DNA of 5,238 nt from Pseudolysinimonas_A sp044239695. Lineage in GTDB: Bacteria > Actinomycetota > Actinomycetes > Actinomycetales > Microbacteriaceae. The DNA is taken from positions 1-5,238 of the forward strand of contig NZ_JBIIAW010000151.1 in NCBI RefSeq assembly GCF_044239695.1, given 5' to 3'. A model generated the notes under the pieces. The model was not told the DNA's origin. It saw only the letters and a list, made by a program, of their open reading frames with translations, and made no database searches. Below are positions 1-4,236 of this stretch, piece after piece (within the stretch, counting starts at the first letter, position 1; each line of letters starts with the position of its first letter). The position numbers were made by a program, and so were the translations under genes.

Positions 1-104
1 ACGTTCGCGAGACACCCGCGAGCCTGACGCACCCGCAGTTGCCTATGTCTTGAGACATCCCTTGCCCATGTCCTGAACCACGACACTGTCCCCGCAACAG
101 ATGA
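1..104. other. Left edge: no callable gene, possible tail of an upstream plus-strand gene
   Basis: All three plus-strand frames are open from the window edge but stop quickly (TGA at 25-27, 51-53 and 74-76). Any upstream plus-strand gene must therefore end in one of these places. The frame ending at 51-53 gives a tail finishing in HPQLPMS, but it is too short to identify. The terminator-like hairpin at 105-138 follows all three stops, which fits a gene ending here. The palindrome at 45-58 would overlap the stop codon in one of these frames. I cannot choose between the frames. Confidence 0.2.
45..58. repeat. 14-base perfect palindrome ATGTCT-TG-AGACAT
   Basis: The two 6-base arms are exact reverse complements around a 2-base centre. 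A partial second copy of the left half (ATGTCCTGA) starts at 68, so the unit appears as an imperfect direct repeat about 23 bases apart. It could be a protein-binding site or part of the end of an insertion sequence. I have a vague association of this kind of motif with transposon ends in actinobacteria, but no transposase is visible here, so the function is open. Confidence 0.4.
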
Positions 105-138
105 AGAGGCCCCGGAATCATTAGATTTCGGGGCCTCT
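105..138. terminator. Strong GC-rich hairpin, probable terminator
   Basis: The left arm AGAGGCCCCGGAA pairs with the right arm TTTCGGGGCCTCT: 13 pairs including one G-U, around an 8-base loop (TCATTAGA). No T-run follows on either strand, which is common for high-GC actinobacterial terminators. It could end transcription from a gene left of the window. On the other strand it lies about 130 bases beyond the protease stop, so it could act in both directions. The stem is read directly; the terminator role is inferred. Confidence 0.6.
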
Positions 139-265
139 GCTGTACCTGCCGATTCGCTGCAGTTGCGGTCTGACTACAGCGCCGGCGTGAGTGATGCGCT
201 CGTGCTACGAAAGACGCTCGTGACCGATCCGACGCCGACCGAGTCTTTGAATAGAGCCCATCGTT

Positions 266-868
266 CTAGTTCTCGACCAGCGAGAGGGCTTCCAGGACTC
301 GAGTCCACTTCACTACCGTTGCGATACTTGCTGGCTGAAGTGCCGACCCAATCTGGATCGACGTCGACTGGGCCACGACTCCAAGGAGGATGGTTCGGAT
401 CCTTCCGATCTCAAAGCCTTTGGGACCGAAGAAGCCGTTCCGGTCGACTATCAATGCCGGCCCCCCGCTGTTGCCCGGGAAGACGGCGCCGTCGTTGAGG
501 AACGCAGGCTCTCCCATATAGTCCTGCCAAATGGCCGTTGCAGTGATGCCGCGACGTACTGTCGGCGTCTTGTTGGTCTTGTCCCACAACCCCTGCGGGA
601 AGCCGACGAAGATTACGTCCTCGAACGCCTCGATGTACTGCATATCTTCGATTGAGGGAAACATCTCGTGCTTGAAACTGGCGAAAAGTGGTGGTGTACC
701 TAGCCGGGACAGGCTGGCTGGCTTGCCGGCCATTGGCAAGACCGCCACATCAGCATCCGGATGTACAAACCACTCGGACTTGGTGAAAGTTACAGAGAGG
801 TCAGTTCGGCGTTGGCCGTCGCCTGTCCGCTGGGCATGGCGCCTTGCGGTGGCGGAGGTCAGGCCCAT
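266..868 (-). CDS. Trypsin-like serine protease domain protein, N-terminally truncated, probable pseudogene
   Basis: This 200-codon frame carries the later part of a trypsin-like (chymotrypsin-fold) peptidase. HPDADVAVLP (residues 36-45) holds the expected catalytic Asp (D40), and FPGNSGGP (130-137) is the nucleophile motif with Ser134. Between them, FVGFPQGLWD (87-96) and RRGITATA (105-112) match a bacterial trypsin-like peptidase family I recognise, usually about 240-280 aa. Members normally begin with a GTGF strand and a catalytic His in an LVTN-x-H motif; neither appears here. The first 30 residues are Arg-rich and unlike the family. H11 in TARRHA is a poor substitute for the catalytic His. 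The open frame continues to about 1015 without ATG, GTG or TTG, so no earlier start restores the His. Sequence resembling the lost N-terminus lies in another frame at 859-960. The gene diverges from the peptide operon. I judge it a decaying gene; an unusual intact protein is less likely. Confidence 0.65.
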   Translation of the reverse strand: MGLTSATARRHAQRTGDGQRRTDLSVTFTKSEWFVHPDADVAVLPMAGKPASLSRLGTPPLFASFKHEMFPSIEDMQYIEAFEDVIFVGFPQGLWDKTNKTPTVRRGITATAIWQDYMGEPAFLNDGAVFPGNSGGPALIVDRNGFFGPKGFEIGRIRTILLGVVAQSTSIQIGSALQPASIATVVKWTRVLEALSLVEN

Positions 869-960
869 GCCCCCCAGAGAACATTGTTGGACGGAGTCGA
901 GACGATCGAGCGCCCTAGGACACTTACAAGATGGAGACCCGTCCCGCGCGACGGGATCTT
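859..960 (-). pseudogene. Out-of-frame remnant of the protease N-terminus
   Basis: On the minus strand, in a different frame from the protease body, this stretch reads RGTGLHLVS (GTG codons near 948-937) and later IVSTPSNNV (906-880) before a TGA at 861-859. These resemble the GTGF strand and the LVTN-x-HNV catalytic-His segment of trypsin-like peptidases. The His position would be Ser or Asn here. The distance from GTG to the DVAVLP motif is about 65 codons, near what the family needs. I infer a frameshift plus loss of the catalytic His. The similarity is short and was judged by eye. Confidence 0.3.
928..960. repeat. Bulged inverted repeat upstream of the peptide operon
   Basis: The right arm GACGGGATCTT (950-960) pairs over its full 11 bases with CCCGTC (938-943) and AAGAT (928-932); the left arm is split by a 5-base bulge, and the loop is 6 bases (CCGCGC). 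No T-run follows. It lies inside the protease remnant, about 140 bases before the first peptide gene. It could be a leader RNA structure, an operator, or chance. The pairing is visible; no role is shown. Confidence 0.3.
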
Positions 961-982
961 GACGTGCGCGATTATCTGAGTT

Positions 983-1015
983 TTGCCCGGGCGGACGAAC
1001 CTTTCTGTGTCTAAT
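983..1015 (+). promoter_or_regulatory. Weak candidate promoter for the peptide operon
   Basis: TCTAAT at 1010-1015 matches the -10 consensus in five of six bases, about 90 bases before the first peptide start. The best -35-like element, TTGCCC at 983-988, sits 21 bases away, which is too far for a standard housekeeping promoter. TAGCGT at 1053-1058 is an alternative -10 with no good partner. A promoter is expected somewhere in 869-1090 because the operon starts after this region, but the exact site is uncertain. Confidence 0.18.
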
Positions 1016-1090
1016 TCACCCTCCGTTCACTTTCGCCAGCGGAGCGAACAGTTAGCGTGAAATGCGGTTCGAGACATCCTCAACCGGCGG

Positions 1091-1099
1091 AAAGGGAGG
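1091..1099 (+). promoter_or_regulatory. Shine-Dalgarno site of the first peptide gene
   Basis: AAAGGGAGG lies three bases before the ATG at 1103. It is a strong purine-rich site with rather short spacing, and it fixes the start of the first peptide gene. It is the best ribosome-binding site seen in the operon, suggesting that the first peptide is made in the largest amount. Confidence 0.7.
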
Positions 1100-1102
1100 C
1101 TA

Positions 1103-1426
1103 ATGAAGAGAAGAAGGGGCCTCCTCGCGGGGGTGGCTGCGGCGCTCGCGCTCGCTGGCGTGCTTGCGGCACCGCTCGCGGCGAGCGCAAACACGCAGCA
1201 GTCCGGTTCACTCAACTGCAACGGCGTGCTGGTTCTCTCCAGCATGAAGGACAACGGAACCGTTTCCACTCACAAGCACAAGCTTGGTGTCCAGGTTCGT
1301 GAGAACACGTACAACCACGCTGCGAACGCGTGGACGTACTACAACTCAGGATTCACCTCGGTGAGTCAGGTCCTCTTCGTTTCCAACGGCACCATCTCGA
1401 ACTGGGGGCGTTCCTGTGACTGGTAA
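1103..1426 (+). CDS. Small secreted two-cysteine peptide with CDW tail (peptide 1)
   Basis: The 107-residue product has a clear Sec signal peptide: KRRR, a hydrophobic Leu/Ala stretch (about 6-25), and a likely cut after ASA at residue 29. This leaves about 78 residues rich in Ser, Thr, Asn, Tyr and Trp, probably mostly beta strand. The mature part has only two cysteines, C39 and C105, consistent with one disulfide closing almost the whole chain. Other features are HKHK (57-60), WTYYNSG (77-83) and the terminal GRSCDW (102-107). The next gene encodes a divergent paralogue. The ATG is chosen because AAAGGGAGG precedes it and the signal peptide begins there. It heads an operon with a lipoprotein and an ABC system, a layout like small bacteriocin loci. 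A bacteriocin, toxin or signalling peptide is plausible (inference). I do not recognise the family; it lacks the pattern I know for lactococcin 972. Confidence 0.85.
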   Translation: MKRRRGLLAGVAAALALAGVLAAPLAASANTQQSGSLNCNGVLVLSSMKDNGTVSTHKHKLGVQVRENTYNHAANAWTYYNSGFTSVSQVLFVSNGTISNWGRSCDW

Positions 1427-1754
1427 GCGCCGCTCGATCCCTGCCGCTGTCGTCGCCGGGCTTGCGGCAGCGGCACTCGTCGTCCTCCCGGCACTTCCGG
1501 CTGCTGCCGAGAAGTGGAGCTGGGGCGCCTCCTACAATTGCGGCTCCAACATGGTGCAGACGTCGATGCTTCAGAAGGGCGACGGCTACCACTATCACGG
1601 GCAAGTTGGCGGTGGAGGCCAGGGGCACAGCGTGCCCTACTCCGCGGCCTATACCTGGTCGTACTGGACCTCCGGGTACACCACCGTGTCGTCGGCGACG
1701 TACATCAACTCCACGATCGACATCTCCAGCGGCGGCCGCGGCTGCGACTGGTAG
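1416..1754 (+). CDS. Small secreted two-cysteine peptide with CDW tail (peptide 2)
   Basis: The 112-residue product starts at GTG, 11 bases inside the end of peptide 1, and is preceded by GGGGGCG (about 1402-1408). Reinitiation by ribosomes finishing gene 1 is likely. The signal peptide (GKRR, then an Ala/Val/Leu core) probably ends after the AAA at residue 31, leaving about 81 residues. The mature part has exactly two cysteines, C42 and C110, spaced 68 apart (66 in peptide 1). Features shared with peptide 1 are NC, SM (50-51), HYH (59-61), W-S-Y-W-T-SG (81-87), T-VS, N-x-T-I and the terminal GRGCDW. A Gly-rich run with a further His (62-71) is specific to this copy. The divergence suggests two distinct roles, such as a two-peptide bacteriocin or a toxin and its modulator; this is inference. 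No known family is recognised. Confidence 0.83.
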   Translation: MTGKRRSIPAAVVAGLAAAALVVLPALPAAAEKWSWGASYNCGSNMVQTSMLQKGDGYHYHGQVGGGGQGHSVPYSAAYTWSYWTSGYTTVSSATYINSTIDISSGGRGCDW

Positions 1755-1756
1755 GA
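1752..1756 (+). promoter_or_regulatory. Shine-Dalgarno of the lipoprotein gene overlapping the peptide 2 stop
   Basis: TAGGA contains both the TAG stop of peptide 2 and an AGGA ribosome-binding core six bases before the lipoprotein ATG at 1763. Termination and initiation thus share bases, favouring translational coupling. It also decides the start, because the same frame is open further upstream through peptide 2 and could mislead automatic start calling. Confidence 0.55.
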
Positions 1757-1762
1757 CCAAGA

Positions 1763-2440
1763 ATGAAGAAGAGCACCCTGCGCGTGGCGATGGCCGGCGC
1801 ATTCGTAGCCAGCGTTCTTAGTCTCGCAGGCTGCTCTCTGGTGGGAGACGTTGCGCCGTCTCCCACTCCTCCCTCGTCGGATGACGGTACTCCGGACCTG
1901 GCGAACATGACGAGCGATGAGTTGGCTCAGTGGCAGCTCGACTCCTACTGGGAGATGGTTGCGAGTCAGCATCCGGGCGCCATCCGACCCGAGATAGAAG
2001 TCGTTCGGTACATCGATCTGCCTGAGTCTGCGACGGTGCTCGCCGGATGCATGGTCGATTCGGGCTGGCCCGACGTCCGGGCCACGCCAGACAATGGCGT
2101 TGAATCGGGCACGATTCCGGCAGGTCAGGAGGAAGCGTACGATCTCGCGATGTATGTGTGTCACGCCTCCTATCCGCTCGATCTCAAGTACATCCGCCCT
2201 CTCACTGAGGAGCAAAAGTCCGCGCTCTACGCCTATCTCAGAGACGAGCTCGCGCCGTGCCTGGAGGCCGAAGGATTCAACGTTTCGGATGCGCCGTCTG
2301 AGCAAGCGTTCCTAGAGTCGTACGACGAGACCGGCGGGTGGGACATCTATGCGAGCGTGGTTTCCGCTGGCCTCTCCCAGGAGGCGTGGTACGAGATCAA
2401 TGAGGTATGTCCGCAGGTTCCGAGCGACTTGTATGAGTAG
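1763..2440 (+). CDS. Actinobacterial lipoprotein, candidate immunity or receptor protein
   Basis: The 225-residue product begins MKKSTLR, has a hydrophobic stretch and a lipobox LSLAGC with the lipidated Cys at 24. It should therefore be anchored to the outer face of the membrane. A Pro/Ser/Asp linker (about 31-45) leads to a soluble domain with four cysteines (C96, C133, C166, C216), enough for two disulfides. Noticeable segments are CMVDSGWPDV (96-105), CHASYPLD (133-140), RPLTEEQ (145-151), LAPCLEAEGF (163-172) and APSEQAFLESY (177-187). I recall similar uncharacterised lipoproteins in actinobacteria but no named function. The start is set by AGGA six bases upstream; the same frame extends left through peptide 2 only as an overlapping shadow. 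Between two secreted peptides and an ABC system, it could protect the producer at its surface or deliver peptides to the adaptor. Both ideas are inference. Confidence 0.8.
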   Translation: MKKSTLRVAMAGAFVASVLSLAGCSLVGDVAPSPTPPSSDDGTPDLANMTSDELAQWQLDSYWEMVASQHPGAIRPEIEVVRYIDLPESATVLAGCMVDSGWPDVRATPDNGVESGTIPAGQEEAYDLAMYVCHASYPLDLKYIRPLTEEQKSALYAYLRDELAPCLEAEGFNVSDAPSEQAFLESYDETGGWDIYASVVSAGLSQEAWYEINEVCPQVPSDLYE

Positions 2441-2441
2441 G

Positions 2442-2484
2442 CGCCTCATCGACACTGGAAGCCGATGAGGGTCCCAGTGAGGCG
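2442..2484 (+). promoter_or_regulatory. Alternative hairpins around the adaptor start codon
   Basis: CCTCATCG (2444-2451) is the exact reverse complement of CGATGAGG (2463-2470), giving an 8-pair stem with an 11-base loop. The right arm contains the ATG at 2465, while the GGAAG ribosome-binding site (2457-2461) is in the loop. A competing fold pairs CCAGTGAGGCG (2474-2484) with CACTGG (2453-2458) and CGCCT (2442-2446), leaving a 6-base bulge and putting the ATG in the loop. The two folds share bases and cannot coexist. This may tune adaptor and transporter translation relative to the peptides. The pairing is seen; regulation is inferred. Confidence 0.35.
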
Positions 2485-3601
2485 AGATTCGCCGAGTCAG
2501 CAGGTCACGATCGCTGAGACGAGCGTGGCTCGTCGTCGTCCGAACCGTCCTCGGCTAGCGATCCTTGCGGCTGCTCTGGTGGTGCTGGTCGTCGGAGGGG
2601 TTCTGGGCTGGGCGATCGCCACGGTCGTTACGCCAGCTACGGACCCTCTTGACTCGACCGCGACGACCTTTGTCGAGGTCGTCGACGGCGAAGTTGGATC
2701 GAGCATTAACCTCAACACCACTGCTGAGTGGACTCCGGTTCCGATCGCGAACAACCAGGCTGCGGGAGTCATCACCAGTGTGAACGTGACTCCGGGCGAA
2801 GAGGTCGCCGCCGGCGCAATCCTCTACTCCGTCAATCTGCGACCCGTCGTCATTGCGCAGGGGGAAGTTCCGGCATTTCGGTCGCTCAGCACTGGCACGA
2901 CTGGTGCCGACGTCGCCCAGCTGCAGTCCTTCCTCGCCGCCATCGGCCAGTATCAGGGCGCGGTCGATGGGCGGTTCGGCTCGCAGACGGCCCGAGCGGT
3001 AAAGGCGTGGCAGAAGTCAATAGGCGTGGCTCAGGACGGCGTGGTGCAGACTGGCGATCTTGCGTTCGTGCCGACCTTGCCAACTCGGGTTTCTCTCGAC
3101 AACGAAGTCATCTCGCGTGGTGCGGCCTTGAGCGGCGGCGAGGATGCAATCCGCGGGCTGCCGCAGGAGCCTGATTTCGTCCTGCAGGTCGCGGAATCGC
3201 AGCTCGCCCTGATCCCCGTCGGAAGTCGAGTTGAGATCTCGGCCCCCGACGGTTCGCTCTGGGAAGCGGTAGCAGCGGACCATCGTGAAGAAGCGACGAG
3301 CGGGTACACGATCACCCTCGTTTCAGCCGAGGACGGCACGAGTATCTGCGGCGACCTGTGCGCGGATATCCCGGCCGAGAGCCCAACGTCACTTCGGTCG
3401 CAGATCGTCACGATGGAGACGGTGAACGGGCTCGTCGTCCCCACGGCCGCAATCCTCACGAGATCAGACGGCAGGCTGGCGGTGACTGACGACGGCGGCG
3501 CTCAGCATGTCGTCACGCTGGTGGCAAGCGCGCGGGGAATGGCAGTCGTGGAGGGCGTAGAACGGGGCATGAAGGTGCAAGTGCCTGCGACGGCTGGATG
3601 A
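2465..3601 (+). CDS. MacA/HlyD-like membrane adaptor with peptidoglycan-binding domain
   Basis: The 378-residue product has a basic cytoplasmic N-terminus (1-30), one membrane segment (about 31-55) and a large extracytoplasmic part. AAGVITSVNVTPGEEVAAGA (99-118) resembles the lipoyl-like half of membrane fusion proteins. Residues about 138-200 form a peptidoglycan-binding type 1 domain, with TGADVAQLQSFL (146-157), VDGRFGSQTARAVKAWQ (167-183) and DGVV (191-194). Beta-rich segments follow: VISRGAAL, a DFVLQVAES-type barrel, and LVVPTAAIL near the C-terminus, as in MacA/HlyD adaptors. In a single-membrane cell the wall-binding module probably replaces the periplasm-spanning hairpin. The gene follows the lipoprotein by 24 bases and ends in an ATGA overlap with the ATPase, so the two should form a complex with the permease. 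ATG at 2465 with GGAAG just upstream is the best start; GTG at 2477 is an alternative. Substrate unknown, possibly the two peptides. Confidence 0.85.
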   Translation: MRVPVRRDSPSQQVTIAETSVARRRPNRPRLAILAAALVVLVVGGVLGWAIATVVTPATDPLDSTATTFVEVVDGEVGSSINLNTTAEWTPVPIANNQAAGVITSVNVTPGEEVAAGAILYSVNLRPVVIAQGEVPAFRSLSTGTTGADVAQLQSFLAAIGQYQGAVDGRFGSQTARAVKAWQKSIGVAQDGVVQTGDLAFVPTLPTRVSLDNEVISRGAALSGGEDAIRGLPQEPDFVLQVAESQLALIPVGSRVEISAPDGSLWEAVAADHREEATSGYTITLVSAEDGTSICGDLCADIPAESPTSLRSQIVTMETVNGLVVPTAAILTRSDGRLAVTDDGGAQHVVTLVASARGMAVVEGVERGMKVQVPATAG

Positions 3602-4236
3602 CCGTGCTGTCGGCGCGAAGCCTCGGGTTCGAGTACGAGTCGACCCGTCCCGTCGTTGACGATTGGGACGCTGACTTCGCGGGGGGCGAGGTCGTTGCTA
3701 TCACGGGTCCTTCGGGTAGCGGCAAATCGACCCTGCTGTACCTGCTCGGGCTGATGCTCAGCCCGAAGCGGGGGTCGGTACTAATCGACGGCGAGCCCGT
3801 CTCCGGGCTCGGTGATGCCGCAAGCTCGACACTCAGGGCGCAGCGGTTTGGGTTCGTCTTCCAAGATGCGGCACTCGATTCCTCGCGGACCGTCCTCGAC
3901 AATGTTGTCGAGACGGCGCTCTATCGCCGGCAGCCGCGGGCATCGGCGGTTGCCGAAGGGCGCGCGCTTCTCAAGCGATTCGGCGTGGAATTGCGAGCCG
4001 AGGCGAAGCCGGGTCAGGTCTCGGGTGGGCAGGCCCAGCGCGTGGCGCTCTGCCGTGCGCTCCTCGGGCGACCCGAGTTTCTCCTGGCAGATGAGCCGAC
4101 CGGCAATCTCGACCCCACCTCTGCAGAGGTCGTCGTTGCGGCGTTTCACGAGCAAGCTGCGGCCGGCACTGCGGTCATCATCGTTACTCATGACCCGGCG
4201 CTGGTTGCGCAATGTCACCGGCAGATCACCCTATGA
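3598..4236 (+). CDS. ABC transporter ATP-binding protein, MacB/LolD type
   Basis: The 212-residue cytoplasmic ATPase has all the expected motifs: Walker A GPSGSGKST (37-45), Q-loop Q89 in FVFQD, signature VSGGQAQR (141-148, Val in place of the usual Leu), Walker B FLLADEP (161-167) with catalytic E166, D-loop GNLDP (169-173) and switch H198 in VTHD. Length and motif spacing match the MacB/LolD/FtsE-like group that works with FtsX-type permeases. This group usually drives mechanotransmission or export to the outside rather than nutrient import. The start ATG overlaps the adaptor stop (ATGA), and the stop overlaps the permease start in the same way. Production of the three components should be coupled. 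I see no missing catalytic residue, so it should be active. Confidence 0.95.
   Translation: MTVLSARSLGFEYESTRPVVDDWDADFAGGEVVAITGPSGSGKSTLLYLLGLMLSPKRGSVLIDGEPVSGLGDAASSTLRAQRFGFVFQDAALDSSRTVLDNVVETALYRRQPRASAVAEGRALLKRFGVELRAEAKPGQVSGGQAQRVALCRALLGRPEFLLADEPTGNLDPTSAEVVVAAFHEQAAAGTAVIIVTHDPALVAQCHRQITL

Noticed and set aside
163..498. Plus-strand 111-codon open frame
   Set aside because: Arg/Ser-rich, low-complexity translation with no domain; mostly opposite the protease frame, which has real motifs.
531..979. Plus-strand open frames opposite the protease
   Set aside because: No recognisable motifs; antisense to a frame with clear trypsin-like peptidase motifs.
959..987. TTGACG at 959-964 as a -35 promoter element
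   Set aside because: Good -35 match, but no acceptable -10 lies 16-18 bases downstream (TTTGCC or similar).
1071..1079. GAGACATCC repeated from 52-60
   Set aside because: Nine-base match without the palindrome arm; likely chance.
1027..1269. Minus-strand 80-codon open frame over the first peptide gene
   Set aside because: Antisense shadow of the signal-peptide region; Ala-rich because of the GC-rich complement. The plus-strand gene has a strong ribosome-binding site and signal peptide.
1103..1754. Naming the peptides lactococcin 972 family
   Set aside because: Size, Sec signal and nearby ABC genes are similar, but the family's N-terminal and central sequence pattern is not visible, and the paired cysteines with CDW tail are different.
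1514..1762. N-terminal extension of the lipoprotein through peptide 2
   Set aside because: The same frame stays open, but the extension is Arg/Leu/His-rich and would bury the lipoprotein signal and lipobox. The ATG at 1763 has its own ribosome-binding site.
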